From NCBI RefSeq assembly GCF_000701505.1, contig NZ_KL370787.1, positions 48,432 to 112,431 of the forward strand: a DNA stretch of 64,000 nucleotides, read 5' to 3'. The position numbers were made by a program, and so were the translations under genes. The stretch comes from Dyadobacter crusticola DSM 16708. GTDB taxonomy: Bacteria; Bacteroidota; Bacteroidia; Cytophagales; Spirosomataceae. This document shows positions 27,129 to 36,679 of this stretch, piece by piece. How positions within the stretch are numbered: the first letter of the stretch is position 1; every line of letters starts with the position of its first letter. The notes below the pieces were generated by a model. That model was not told the DNA's origin. It saw nothing but the letters and a program-made list of their open reading frames with translations, and did not search any database.

Positions 27129-27136
27129 CAAATGTA
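27129..27136 (-). promoter_or_regulatory. -7 box upstream of porQ
   Basis: On the minus strand this reads TACATTTG, an exact TAnnTTTG, about 60 bases upstream of the porQ start. No TTG was found at the usual distance, so only the -7 part is supported. Confidence 0.35.
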
Positions 27137-27155
27137 ACTATATCGCCCGTATTAC

Positions 27156-28715
27156 ATGAAATCCGATCCAGCCTCCTTTTCAAAAAAAGAATTGTTAGAC
27201 CAAAAAAATGCTGAGGCTGACTTGGGTGGAGGTGAAAAAAGGATCTCGGCACAACATCAGAAAGGCAAGCTGACCGCACGGGAAAGGATCGCTGTACTGG
27301 TTGATGAGGGTACATTTCAGGAGATAGGCAAATTTGTAACGCATCGCAGTACCGATTTCGGTTTGGACAAAGAGCATTATCTCGGCGACGGTGTGGTGAC
27401 GGGATATGCAAAAGTAAATGGCAGGTTAACCTACGTTTTCGCTCAGGATTTTACCGTGTTCGGCGGCTCGCTGTCTGAAACGCACGCCGAAAAGATCTGC
27501 AAGCTGATGGATCTGGCGATGAAAAACGGGGCTCCATTGATTGGATTAAACGACTCTGGCGGCGCGCGCATTCAGGAAGGAGTACTTTCACTCGCGGGCT
27601 ATGCCGATATATTTTACAAAAACACCCTCGCTTCCGGCGTAATCCCGCAGATTTCGGCAGTAATGGGGCCTTGCGCAGGTGGGGCGGTTTATTCACCGGC
27701 TATTACCGACTTCATTTTGATGGTTGAGAATACGAGCTACATGTTCGTAACTGGTCCGAATGTAGTCAAAACGGTTACCCACGAAGAGGTTACTTCCGAA
27801 GAACTTGGCGGCGCCATGACGCACGCTTCCAAGTCAGGCGTAACGCATTTTGTTTCCCCGAATGAAGTTGAATGCCTTCTGGCAATAAAAAAGCTGCTGA
27901 GCTATGTGCCGCAAAACTGCGAAGACGAAGCGCTCAGAATGCATTACGACCCGCAAAATGAATCGCGGCCCGCATTGAACAACATCATCCCGCCCAGCTC
28001 AAACCAGCCTTATGATATGCGGGAGGTTATTCTCGAACTTACCGACGGCGACAGTTTTTTAGAGGTACACCAGCATTTCGCGGAAAATATTGTGGTCGGC
28101 TTCGCGCGGCTGGCGGGCAGGAGTATCGGGATCGTAGCGAATCAGCCTGCCGTACTCGCCGGCGTGCTTGATATTCACGCAAGTACAAAGGCAGCGCGGT
28201 TTGTACGTTTTTGTGACAGTTTCAACATTCCCCTGCTTGTACTGGAAGATGTACCCGGCTTTCTGCCCGGAACGGACCAGGAATGGAATGCGATTATTAC
28301 AAATGGGGCAAAGCTGCTGTATGCGTTTTGCGAAGCCACAGTGCCGCGCATTACAGTTATCACCCGCAAAGCTTACGGCGGCGCCTACGATGTGATGAAC
28401 TCCAAGCACATTGGCGCTGATATGAACTTCGCGTGGCCAAGTGCGGAGATCGCGGTAATGGGCGCCAGCGGAGCAGCAGAAATCATCTTCAAACGGGACA
28501 TCGCCCAATCTGAAAACCCGCAGGAGAAGCTTGCTGAAAAAGTTGCCGAGTACACCGAAAAATTCGCAAACCCTTATCTGGCGGCCAACAGAGGCTACAT
28601 TGATGAAGTAATTCATCCTGAACAAACCAGGGAAAAGCTCATCGCTGCATTCGAAATGCTCGAAAACAAAGTCGACGTGCTGCCGCGCAAAAAGCACGGC
28701 AATATCCCGCTGTAA
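27156..28715 (+). CDS. Acyl-CoA carboxylase beta subunit (propionyl-CoA type)
   Basis: The 519-residue carboxyltransferase transfers the carboxyl group from biotin to an acyl-CoA. The crotonase-like pair shows GGSLSETHAEKICKLMDLAM, NDSGGARIQEGV and GPCAGGAVYSPAITDF in the N half. The C half shows DVPGFLPGTDQEWNAIITNGAKLL and AYGGAYDVMNSKHIGADMNFAWPSAEIAVMGASGAAEI. The substrate is probably propionyl-CoA, although methylmalonyl-CoA decarboxylase is possible. No biotin carboxylase lies nearby; a biotin carrier at 50431 may supply the biotin. Confidence 0.92.
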   Translation: MKSDPASFSKKELLDQKNAEADLGGGEKRISAQHQKGKLTARERIAVLVDEGTFQEIGKFVTHRSTDFGLDKEHYLGDGVVTGYAKVNGRLTYVFAQDFTVFGGSLSETHAEKICKLMDLAMKNGAPLIGLNDSGGARIQEGVLSLAGYADIFYKNTLASGVIPQISAVMGPCAGGAVYSPAITDFILMVENTSYMFVTGPNVVKTVTHEEVTSEELGGAMTHASKSGVTHFVSPNEVECLLAIKKLLSYVPQNCEDEALRMHYDPQNESRPALNNIIPPSSNQPYDMREVILELTDGDSFLEVHQHFAENIVVGFARLAGRSIGIVANQPAVLAGVLDIHASTKAARFVRFCDSFNIPLLVLEDVPGFLPGTDQEWNAIITNGAKLLYAFCEATVPRITVITRKAYGGAYDVMNSKHIGADMNFAWPSAEIAVMGASGAAEIIFKRDIAQSENPQEKLAEKVAEYTEKFANPYLAANRGYIDEVIHPEQTREKLIAAFEMLENKVDVLPRKKHGNIPL

Positions 28716-28849
28716 AAAAACTACTTTTCACATTCCGGTAAATACTGTTCGTATTCCCATAAAGCCAGGTGCTGTTTTGGTCTCTTCTGATTATTGACCT
28801 AAATTGAAGGCGCTTACTATTATCATTTCTTCCTAAATCACCTTAATCA

Positions 28850-30124
28850 ATGAAAGAACAAAAAGGTACTTCTGCATCCAGAAGGAACTTTATCAAAGGC
28901 TCCATTGCGACGATAGCCACATTCTCTATCGTTCCACGCCACGTACTCGGCAAGGGTTTTCTTGCTCCAAGCGATCAGCTCACCAAAGCGATTGTAGGTA
29001 CAGGTTCCATGGGCCGCGGCCACATTCCGTATGCCGGAACCAAGGTAGTCGCATTGTGCGACGTGGACAAAAAACATCTCGCAACTGCTGTGAGCATGGT
29101 CGATAAAGGCGTAAAAACCTTCTCCGACTACCGTGAGCTGATCCAGCTACCTGAGGTTGACATTGTACACGTAGCTACCCCGCCGCACTGGCACGGGATC
29201 ATCGCCGCAGACGCAGCGCGTGCAGGCAAAGATGTTTGGTGTGAAAAACCGATGACGCGTACCATCGGCGAAGGCAAGCGCCTCGTAGAAGCGGTTCAGC
29301 AGCATGGAAGGATTTTCCGGCTCAATACGTGGTTCCGTTTTGAAGATAATTTTTACGGAATGCGCACACCTGTTAAGCCCATTAAGAAATTGGTACAAAG
29401 CGGGTTGCTGGGCTGGCCATTGAAAGTAACCGTAAGCAAGCATACCGGTTTTGACTGGAAATTTTATTGGGTAGGAAAAACAAACAATGCCCCTCAGCCT
29501 GTACCCGCCGACCTAGACTACGAAATGTGGCTCGGTCCTGCACCCTACAAACCATACAGTGAACACCGCGTCCACCAAACTTTCCGCGGCTATTGGGATT
29601 ACGACGGCGGCGGATTGGGCGATATGGGCCAGCATTACCTCGACCCGATCCAGTATTTTCTGGGGAAAGACGATACCAGCCCGGTGAGCGTGGAAGTTGA
29701 TGCACCGCAGCAGCATACAGAAGCAGTTGGCACCTGGCGGCGCATAACCTATACTTATGAAGATGGTTGCCAGATCATTCTGGACGGAGAAGCGAAAGAC
29801 GAGAAAGTCGCCTACATAGAAGGTCCGAAAGGCAAATTGTACCCGAACTTCAAGTCGGACATACCGGATCTTGAAAAGAAGCTGGCTGCATTCCCAGACC
29901 CGGAACCACAGGTAACCGACTTTGTAGACGCAGTTAAAACCCGCAAAAAGTTTGCATTGAATGAAGAAAACGGCCACCGTTCCTGCACGATCGTGAATAT
30001 GGGACTGGCTGCGCTTCGTCTCGGTCGCTCGCTGAAATTTGATCCTGAAAAACAGGAGTTCATCGACGACGACGGTGCAAACCGCCTGATCAACCAGCCA
30101 ATGCGGGGACCGTGGACTATTTGA
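28850..30124 (+). CDS. Tat-exported Gfo/Idh/MocA oxidoreductase
   Basis: The 424-residue protein opens with a twin-arginine motif SRRNFIKG (Arg11, Arg12), then a hydrophobic stretch, so it is probably folded with NAD(P) before export. The Rossmann motif VGTGSMGRGH lies at residues 49-58, the EKP motif (Glu132-Pro134) in the C-EKPMTRTIGEGK segment and GGGLGDMGQHYLD near residue 254. These enzymes often oxidise the C3 hydroxyl of a sugar. The gene is 75 bases upstream of the HEAT-DUF1080 gene, which suggests a shared 3-keto-sugar pathway. Confidence 0.9.
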   Translation: MKEQKGTSASRRNFIKGSIATIATFSIVPRHVLGKGFLAPSDQLTKAIVGTGSMGRGHIPYAGTKVVALCDVDKKHLATAVSMVDKGVKTFSDYRELIQLPEVDIVHVATPPHWHGIIAADAARAGKDVWCEKPMTRTIGEGKRLVEAVQQHGRIFRLNTWFRFEDNFYGMRTPVKPIKKLVQSGLLGWPLKVTVSKHTGFDWKFYWVGKTNNAPQPVPADLDYEMWLGPAPYKPYSEHRVHQTFRGYWDYDGGGLGDMGQHYLDPIQYFLGKDDTSPVSVEVDAPQQHTEAVGTWRRITYTYEDGCQIILDGEAKDEKVAYIEGPKGKLYPNFKSDIPDLEKKLAAFPDPEPQVTDFVDAVKTRKKFALNEENGHRSCTIVNMGLAALRLGRSLKFDPEKQEFIDDDGANRLINQPMRGPWTI

Positions 30125-30199
30125 CGCCCCGTATTTTCAAAATCCTGATTCCTGAAACCATCATATACGCTGCCGGCCCAAGTGACCGGCTTCTCTAAC

Positions 30200-33100
30200 A
30201 TGAAGAAATTTATATACTCCATTCTTGTATCGTTTCTGCTTGCTTCGCAGACGATCGCGCAGACCGATGCCTCATTGACCAACCAAATCGAAGCCCTCTT
30301 TTCAAAATTACCCGCTCAAAATGAGGCTGGGTTGAAGAAAAGCATGACGGAGCTCGAACAGCTTGGCAAACCCGCATTGATTCAGATTGCTTCAATGCTG
30401 ACGCCACTCGGTAAAGGTGATAATACCAAGATCCAGTATGCGCTCGGCGGCTTTACTTACTATGCTTCGCAAGCTGGTAAGGAAACTGCAAGAAAAGCAG
30501 CCTCAGAAGCTTACAGCGAAGCATTAAGCAAGCTGAATGACCCGGATAGCAAGAACTTCCTGATTTATCAGCTGCAAACAGTTGGAAAGGACGAGTCCAT
30601 TGACGCATTGAAATCTTACCTCAGCGACGAGCGGCTTTCAGGTCCGGCTGCGAGGGCATTGTCCAGAAACGGCTCGAATGCAGCCGGCAGCGCATTGTTC
30701 CAGGCACTGGGTAATGCAAAAGGGGCAGCGCGCATTGCGATCATTGAAGCGCTGGGCGACACTAAATTCAAGGAAGCGGCTCCCGAAATTGAAAAAACGG
30801 CGACCACCGAGGATCTCGCATTACGGAAAGTTAGTCTTTACGCCCTGTCGGAAATTGCGATACCTTCCTCAGAGCAGATTTTAATGCTGGCTGCGCAAAA
30901 GGTACTTTATGGTTATAACGAGAGCGACGCAACCGCAGCTTACCTAAAATATCTTGCAAATCTTGCCAAAACCGGAAACGCACCCATCGCTGAAAGAGCT
31001 GCACTTGCATTGATCAAAAATACACCTGCCCCTAAGCAGGTAGCCACAAGATCATCTGCATTGAAAATCTACGCGGACAGCAAAAAACGCGAATCGGTGC
31101 CTGTGCTTGTAAGCGCATTGAAAAGCACAGATCACGAATACCGGGCAGCCGCATTGAAGCTTGGACAGAAATATCTAATGGCCAACGGAGCTGCTTCCTG
31201 GCTTGCCGCGATGAAAAACGCACAGCCGGAAGTACAGGCCGAAATCATTACTATGCTCGGCCACGCAGGTTCACAAGACGCATTGCCTGCCATTCTTAAA
31301 TCACTTACATCGAAAGATACCAGGGTTAGAAGCGCGGCGATCTGGGCGGCGGGGAAGATTGGTCAGGAAAGCAGCATTCCGGCTTTGATCAATGTGTCCA
31401 AAACAGCAAATGCAGCTGAAATCAAAATTGTAAAAAGCAGTTTGCTGACCATTAAAGGCGCTACGCTCACGGATCAGATCGCAAAAGCATTGCCCACGCT
31501 TCCTAATCCGGCGAAAGCTGCGATGATCGACGTTTTGGCTGCCCGTGCGGCCAGTACTAAGCTGGCAGTTGTTTCGGCGCAGTTGAAAAGTACCGATCCT
31601 GACGTACATAAATCGGCTTTCGATGCATTGAAATCGCTGGCCGAGCCGAAAGACCTGCCTCAGCTTTTCTCACTTTTAAATACTGAAACAGCACCCGCCG
31701 ACATTACAGCAATTCAGCAAGCGATCAGTGTGGTGGTGAAAGGATCAGGAGATACCAACTCGCAGACTGAGCTGGTTTTGAAACAAATGCAAGCTGCGTC
31801 TTCCGGTAAACAAGCGAATTACCTTCCTGTACTGGCAACAATCGGCGGCAAAAAAGCACTTTCGTCCGTAGTTGCTTCTTACGAAAAAGGAGATGCGGAA
31901 ATGAAGAAGATCGCGATCAACTCGCTAAGTGTGTGGTCGGATGCGAGTGCTGCCAAAGAATTGCTGGCAATTGCAAAAAAGACTTCGGATAACGCCGAAT
32001 TTGAAGCTGCATTCTCGGGCTACATTGCCGCAGCTGCCAAGTCGCCTAAAACGCCGACCGGAAAAGTATTAATGCTGCGCGATGCAATGGCCCTGGCGAA
32101 AACAGATGCGCAGAAAGAAGCTATTTTGAAGGAACTGGCCAGGTACCGTACTTTCAATGCACTGCTGTTTGCCGGAAAATACCTGGATCAGCCCGCAACC
32201 CGCCAGGCAGCTGCTCAGGCGGTTACCAGCATTGCGTTGGCGAACAAGAACTTCTACGGCGCCGAAATTCGTGATATGATTACCAAGGCCGTTTCTGCAT
32301 TGAAGGACGGCGATTACCAGCTGGAAGCCATTAAAAAGCATTTGTCTGAACTGCCTTCCGGCGACGGATTTGTGTCTTTGTTCAATGGAAAAGATCTGTC
32401 CGGCTGGAAGGGTTTGGTTGAAAATCCGATAGCGCGCGGCAAAATGAGCGCGGATACCTTAAAAGCCAGACAGGCCAAGGCGGATGAAATCATGAAAAAA
32501 GGCTGGTATGCCAAGGACGGCGAGCTCGTTTTCTCCGGGCATGGCGACAACCTTTGCACTGTAAAACAATACGGTGATTTTGAGATGTATGTAGACTGGA
32601 AAATTCAGAAAGACGGTGATGCAGGCATTTACCTGAGAGGTACCCCGCAAGTGCAGATCTGGGACACATCGCGTGTGGACGTAGGCGCGCAGGTGGGCTC
32701 AGGTGGTTTGTATAACAATCAGAAAAACCCAAGCAAGCCTTCGAAGCTGGCAGACAATGCAATTGGTGAATGGAATACATTCCACATTACCATGATCGGC
32801 GACCGTGTTTCGGTGGATTTGAATGGGGAGAATGTAGTTGACAATGTGGTTCTGGAAAACTATTGGGACCGTAACCTGCCTATTTTCGCGAAAGAACAAC
32901 TCGAACTGCAGGCGCATGGAAACCTGATCAACTACCGGGATATCTATGTCCGTGAAATCCCGAGAAACGAATTCGTTCTGCCTGCAGAAGAGAAAAAGGA
33001 AGGCTACAAAGTCCTTTTCGACGGAACGAACCTGTTTGAATGGGTAGGAAACAAAACTGATTATTTCATCGAGAACGGTGAATTAGTAGTAGATCCGAAG

Positions 33101-33634
33101 AAAGGTGGAAGCGGGAATTTGTACACCAAAGACGAATTCAGTGACTTTGAGTTCCGTTTTGAATTCCAGCTCACTCCCGGCGCTAACAATGGATTGGGGA
33201 TCAGAACGCCGATGCAAGGTGACGCAGCTTATGTGGGTACCGAAATCCAAATCCTGGATAATGACGCAGATATCTACAAGAATCTCAAAGAATACCAGTA
33301 CCACGGATCGGCTTACGGGATTATTCCGGCAAAAAGAGGTTATCTGAAACCGCTTGGCGAATGGAATTATCAGGAGGTGCGCGTTCAGGGCTCCAAGATC
33401 AGGGTTACTTTGAATGGAACCGTGATCGTGGACGGGGATTTGGCAGAAGCAAGTAAAAACGGTACGCCAGACCATAAAGAACATCCGGGACTATCCAGAA
33501 CCTCGGGGCATTTAGGCTTCCTGGGCCACGGCTCTCCACTCAAATTCAGGAATATCCGGATCAATGATCTCACGAAAGTGCAGGCAGCGCCCGTGCAGGA
33601 AAAGAAGAAAGGGAAAAAGAAAACGCGGAGTTGA
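30200..33634 (+). CDS. Secreted HEAT-repeat protein with two DUF1080 (3-keto-glycoside hydrolase-like) domains
   Basis: The 1144-residue protein has a signal peptide cleaved near TIA-QT (residue 21). Residues 25-700 are HEAT-like helical repeats, such as AALKLGQKYLMANG and RSAAIWAAGKIGQESSIPALINV. Two DUF1080 domains follow: residues 722-925 (FVSLFNGKDLSGWKG) and 935-1125 (YKVLFDGTNLFEWVG). The tail (1131-1144) is Lys-rich. DUF1080 members are 3-keto-disaccharide hydrolases or carbohydrate binders. The start ATG 30200 is chosen because the frame opens at GTG 30182 but the signal peptide begins at MKKF. It probably acts in the periplasm with the preceding oxidoreductase. Confidence 0.88.
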   Translation: MKKFIYSILVSFLLASQTIAQTDASLTNQIEALFSKLPAQNEAGLKKSMTELEQLGKPALIQIASMLTPLGKGDNTKIQYALGGFTYYASQAGKETARKAASEAYSEALSKLNDPDSKNFLIYQLQTVGKDESIDALKSYLSDERLSGPAARALSRNGSNAAGSALFQALGNAKGAARIAIIEALGDTKFKEAAPEIEKTATTEDLALRKVSLYALSEIAIPSSEQILMLAAQKVLYGYNESDATAAYLKYLANLAKTGNAPIAERAALALIKNTPAPKQVATRSSALKIYADSKKRESVPVLVSALKSTDHEYRAAALKLGQKYLMANGAASWLAAMKNAQPEVQAEIITMLGHAGSQDALPAILKSLTSKDTRVRSAAIWAAGKIGQESSIPALINVSKTANAAEIKIVKSSLLTIKGATLTDQIAKALPTLPNPAKAAMIDVLAARAASTKLAVVSAQLKSTDPDVHKSAFDALKSLAEPKDLPQLFSLLNTETAPADITAIQQAISVVVKGSGDTNSQTELVLKQMQAASSGKQANYLPVLATIGGKKALSSVVASYEKGDAEMKKIAINSLSVWSDASAAKELLAIAKKTSDNAEFEAAFSGYIAAAAKSPKTPTGKVLMLRDAMALAKTDAQKEAILKELARYRTFNALLFAGKYLDQPATRQAAAQAVTSIALANKNFYGAEIRDMITKAVSALKDGDYQLEAIKKHLSELPSGDGFVSLFNGKDLSGWKGLVENPIARGKMSADTLKARQAKADEIMKKGWYAKDGELVFSGHGDNLCTVKQYGDFEMYVDWKIQKDGDAGIYLRGTPQVQIWDTSRVDVGAQVGSGGLYNNQKNPSKPSKLADNAIGEWNTFHITMIGDRVSVDLNGENVVDNVVLENYWDRNLPIFAKEQLELQAHGNLINYRDIYVREIPRNEFVLPAEEKKEGYKVLFDGTNLFEWVGNKTDYFIENGELVVDPKKGGSGNLYTKDEFSDFEFRFEFQLTPGANNGLGIRTPMQGDAAYVGTEIQILDNDADIYKNLKEYQYHGSAYGIIPAKRGYLKPLGEWNYQEVRVQGSKIRVTLNGTVIVDGDLAEASKNGTPDHKEHPGLSRTSGHLGFLGHGSPLKFRNIRINDLTKVQAAPVQEKKKGKKKTRS

Positions 33635-33668
33635 TATAAGCGCACCGATTTTTTTAAAAAAAATTTAA

Positions 33669-33700
33669 AAAATGCCCAACCTAATCAGTGTGGGCATTTT
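33669..33700 (+). terminator. Terminator of the HEAT-DUF1080 gene
   Basis: AAAATGCCCA (33669-33678) pairs with TGGGCATTTT (33691-33700) over a 12-base loop and T-rich sequence follows. Confidence 0.85.
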
Positions 33701-33815
33701 TATTTAGCTTTGGTATAATGAACGTAAAAAGGAAGAAGGGGAAGTAAATAACAATCCTTTCATCCTTGATAAGGTTGATCAATAACCTTTGTTCATTTTT
33801 GCCAACTTCAAACAA

Positions 33816-34649
33816 ATGAAAACCAGAAACATCACTTTAAGTACCTTTTTAGTAGCCGCACTTGCATTCTCTTCCCAAGCGCAACATTCCCTTACCCAGA
33901 TCTGGTCTTCGGACTCTCAGTTGCCTGTTCCGGAATCGGTACTTTTCAGCAAACAGGATAAGGTGTTGTATGTCGCATTGATCGACGGCAAACCCGCGGA
34001 AAAAGATGGAAAAGGCGGGATCGCAAAAGTTGGTCTTGACGGTAAGATTGTAGCTGCCGACTGGGTAACCGGACTGAATGCACCCAAGGGAATGGGAATT
34101 TTCGGCTCCAAACTTTTTGTTTCGGATGTGACAGAAGTTGTTGAGATTGATATCAAATCGGGTAAAATCGTAAAAAAACATCCTGTTGAAGGAGCCCAGT
34201 TTCTGAACGACGTAACGATTGACTCCAAAGGAAATATTTACATTTCAGATTCCAGCACAAAGAAAGTCCACCTGATCAAGGACGGGCAGGTTTCAACCTA
34301 CTATGAAGGGCTTAGCGGACCAAACGGGTTGCTTGCCGTTGGCACAGATTTATTAATCGCCGACAGCGGCTCACTTAAAAAACTCACTTCTTCCAAGCAG
34401 ATTTCCGTGATTGCAGAAGGAATGGACAAAAGCACGGACGGAATTGAGCAGGTAAAACCAGGCGAGTACATTGTATCGAGCTGGGTTGGAATGGTTTATT
34501 ACGTAAAAGCCGACGGTACTACGGAGAAATTACTCGACACCAGTGCGGACAAAACGAATTCAGCGGATATAGGTTATGACCCGGCGAAAAAAGTCGTTTA
34601 TGTGCCCACTTTCGGAAAGAACAATGTTGTCGCTTATCAGCTAAAATAA
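33816..34649 (+). CDS. SMP-30/gluconolactonase-like secreted beta-propeller
   Basis: The 277-residue product has a Sec signal peptide ending near FSSQAQ (residue 23). The rest is a six-bladed propeller with repeated strands, for instance GLNAPKGMGIFGSKLFVSDV, NDVTIDSKGNIYISDSSTKKVHLI and GLSGPNGLLAVGTDLLIADSG. The SMP-30 metal site is not complete enough to call catalysis. A sugar-lactone hydrolase role would fit its position between 3-keto-sugar genes, but this is inferred. I chose ATG 33816, the start of the signal peptide; the frame also opens at TTG 33789. Confidence 0.8.
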   Translation: MKTRNITLSTFLVAALAFSSQAQHSLTQIWSSDSQLPVPESVLFSKQDKVLYVALIDGKPAEKDGKGGIAKVGLDGKIVAADWVTGLNAPKGMGIFGSKLFVSDVTEVVEIDIKSGKIVKKHPVEGAQFLNDVTIDSKGNIYISDSSTKKVHLIKDGQVSTYYEGLSGPNGLLAVGTDLLIADSGSLKKLTSSKQISVIAEGMDKSTDGIEQVKPGEYIVSSWVGMVYYVKADGTTEKLLDTSADKTNSADIGYDPAKKVVYVPTFGKNNVVAYQLK

Positions 34650-34691
34650 ATATATTTATAACCTTAAAAATCAAATATAAACAGGCGTTTC

Positions 34692-35354
34692 ATGGACATT
34701 TTTGTTGGGAGTCTTTCTTTTAAGTTAAAGGAGAGCGAACTGCGTGAAGCTTTCGAAAAATTTGGAAAAGTGAGCTCCGCGAAAATTATCATTGACAAAA
34801 TCACACGTCAAAGCAAAGGCTTCGGGTTTGTTGAAATGCCCGATGAGAACGAAGCGAGGTTGGCAATCAACTCGTTGAATGGAGCAGAAATGTATGGAAG
34901 GGCATTAGTTGTTAATGAATCCCAGAAAAGAGAGCCAAGACCAGGTGGAAGCAGTGCGGGAAGCGCGGCCCCAAGATCTGACTTTAAAAGAGAAGGATTT
35001 AACCGGCCAAGACCAAATGATACTGACAACAGAAGCACAGGTGCAAGAGAAAAAAGCAGCACCGGTGGCATAGATGACGAGGACGACGACGATCAGGAAG
35101 TAAAAAAAACAGCTCCTGGAACTAGTTTCGGAGGTGGTGGTTTTGCAGGCGGCAGCAGTTTCGGCGGTGGCGACAGGTACCGCAGCCAGGATCGTAAGCC
35201 GGGCAGCAATGATCGCGGGCATAGTGACAAGAATGGCCAGGGAAATAAGGCTAAAATCGACAGTCGCTATGGAAGAGGTGAGTTTTCAAAGAAAGGCGGC
35301 GGCGGAAGCAAGCGCCATTTCGGCGGCCGTGACGAGGACGATAGCTGGTATTGA
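34692..35354 (+). CDS. RRM RNA-binding protein with long low-complexity tail
   Basis: The 220-residue product has one RRM at residues 1-78: RNP2 IFVGSL (3-8) and RNP1 KGFGFVEM (about 42-49). Residues 85-220 form a disordered tail rich in Gly, Ser, Arg, Asp and Lys, with GGGG runs, an acidic DDEDDDD patch and RYGRG. Bacterial RRM proteins are commonly about 80-130 residues, so the tail is unusual and resembles the low-complexity tails of eukaryotic granule proteins. RRM proteins in bacteria are linked to cold response and mRNA handling. It has its own terminator. Confidence 0.9.
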   Translation: MDIFVGSLSFKLKESELREAFEKFGKVSSAKIIIDKITRQSKGFGFVEMPDENEARLAINSLNGAEMYGRALVVNESQKREPRPGGSSAGSAAPRSDFKREGFNRPRPNDTDNRSTGAREKSSTGGIDDEDDDDQEVKKTAPGTSFGGGGFAGGSSFGGGDRYRSQDRKPGSNDRGHSDKNGQGNKAKIDSRYGRGEFSKKGGGGSKRHFGGRDEDDSWY

Positions 35355-35375
35355 TTATTAAATATTAGAACATAG

Positions 35376-35410
35376 AAAAGCCCGCAGCAGGAATGCTAGC
35401 GGGCTTTTTT
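35376..35410. terminator. Bidirectional terminator after the RRM gene
   Basis: AAAAGCCCGC (35376-35385) pairs with GCGGGCTTTT (35399-35408) over a 13-base loop, with T residues on both strands. It separates the RRM gene from the convergent MFS gene. Confidence 0.85.
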
Positions 35411-35435
35411 GATGCCTCGTCAAACCTGCTGCCTT

Positions 35436-36626
35436 TTAAGCAGTAGCCCGTACTTTGTTATCTTTAAAGAACAGAACGAAAAGAACGAGAACCACGGCAG
35501 CAATTGCAGCGGGTACCATCCAGATGCTCGTCCAGTCTTTTACACCTTCCACTGTGTACATATCCGCTACCAGACCAGCCAGCCACGAGCCGATCCCCAT
35601 CCCGATCCCGTAGGTAGCAATGGAAATCAATCCCTGTGCAGAAGACCTGTATTTCTCGCCGGCTTTGCTGTCGGTATAAATCTGTCCGGTTACGAAGAAG
35701 AAATCGTAGCAAACACCGTGGAGAATAATCGCAAGATAAAGCAGCCACTCGCTGTTGGCATCTCCATAACCAAATCCAATAAAGCGGACAATCCAGGCGA
35801 TCAAACCAACTACAAGCATCCATTTTACACCAAGACGGCTAAAAGCGAGCGGGATCAACAACATGAAAACAACCTCGGAAACCTGTCCAAGCGACATCTT
35901 GTTTTCTACATTCGTCATACCCGAATCAGTTAGCGACGGGTTGGCCATTGCGTAGTAAAACGACAGCGGAATACAAATGAGCAGCGACGACATGAAGAAG
36001 ATGGCAAATGAACGGTCTTTAAAGAGCTTAAATGCGTCCAAACCCATGATGTCGGAAAAAGAAGACTTCACACTTGGTTTTGGCGGGGTATCCGGCAAAA
36101 AGAATGAATAAACGCCAAGTAGTGCAGACGCTACCATTGAAATCTTGAAGATCATCACACTGTCACCGAAACCATAAAATCCAATGATATTGGAAACAAC
36201 GATCCAGGAAATCGTTCCCATTACGCGGATTGCCGGAAAATCCTTTTCAGTATCAGTAACCTGCTGCATAGCAATGGATGTTGTAAGTGACATCATGGGT
36301 GCAAACGAGATACAGTAGAGCAGAATAATCCCGAAGAAATTATCTGCATCCGTAACACCCGAAAGAAAGAAAAGCAACACAGCGCCAGCAAGGCTCAATA
36401 CGCCAAGTACTTTCTGTGCGGCGAAATATCTGTCAGCGATCATACCGACAAAAAATGGTGCAATAATCTGCGCAATTGAAAAAGCGGCATAGGCATTTCC
36501 TACTTGTGCCCCCGTCGCATTGAGGGCGGTAAACATATACTTACTCATTTGCCCATACCATGACCCCCAAATGAAGTAGAGGAGGAACATCATGGCCATC
36601 AATTGGAATCGCGTTGAATTTTTCAT
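35436..36626 (-). CDS. MFS transporter, nucleoside:H+ symporter (NHS) type
   Basis: The 396-residue protein has about twelve membrane helices. The N-terminus (FIWGSWYGQMSKYMFTALNATGAQVG) and the SIAMQQVTDTEKDFPAIRVMGTISWIVVSNIIG loop match the NHS family that includes NupG. In Bacteroidota this family is also found near glycoside genes, so it might import a sugar or nucleoside. Its neighbours suggest the 3-keto-sugar module, but the transported solute is not shown by sequence. Confidence 0.85.
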   Translation of the reverse strand: MKNSTRFQLMAMMFLLYFIWGSWYGQMSKYMFTALNATGAQVGNAYAAFSIAQIIAPFFVGMIADRYFAAQKVLGVLSLAGAVLLFFLSGVTDADNFFGIILLYCISFAPMMSLTTSIAMQQVTDTEKDFPAIRVMGTISWIVVSNIIGFYGFGDSVMIFKISMVASALLGVYSFFLPDTPPKPSVKSSFSDIMGLDAFKLFKDRSFAIFFMSSLLICIPLSFYYAMANPSLTDSGMTNVENKMSLGQVSEVVFMLLIPLAFSRLGVKWMLVVGLIAWIVRFIGFGYGDANSEWLLYLAIILHGVCYDFFFVTGQIYTDSKAGEKYRSSAQGLISIATYGIGMGIGSWLAGLVADMYTVEGVKDWTSIWMVPAAIAAVVLVLFVLFFKDNKVRATA

Positions 36627-36679
36627 AACATAAAAAGGAGCAGGAGATTATTAGGTTAGATAATTGGTAAATAGGATTG

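Noticed and set aside
30172..30190. GCCGG/CCGGC hairpin before the HEAT-DUF1080 gene
   Set aside because: A 5-base-pair stem without a T run is too weak to be called a terminator.
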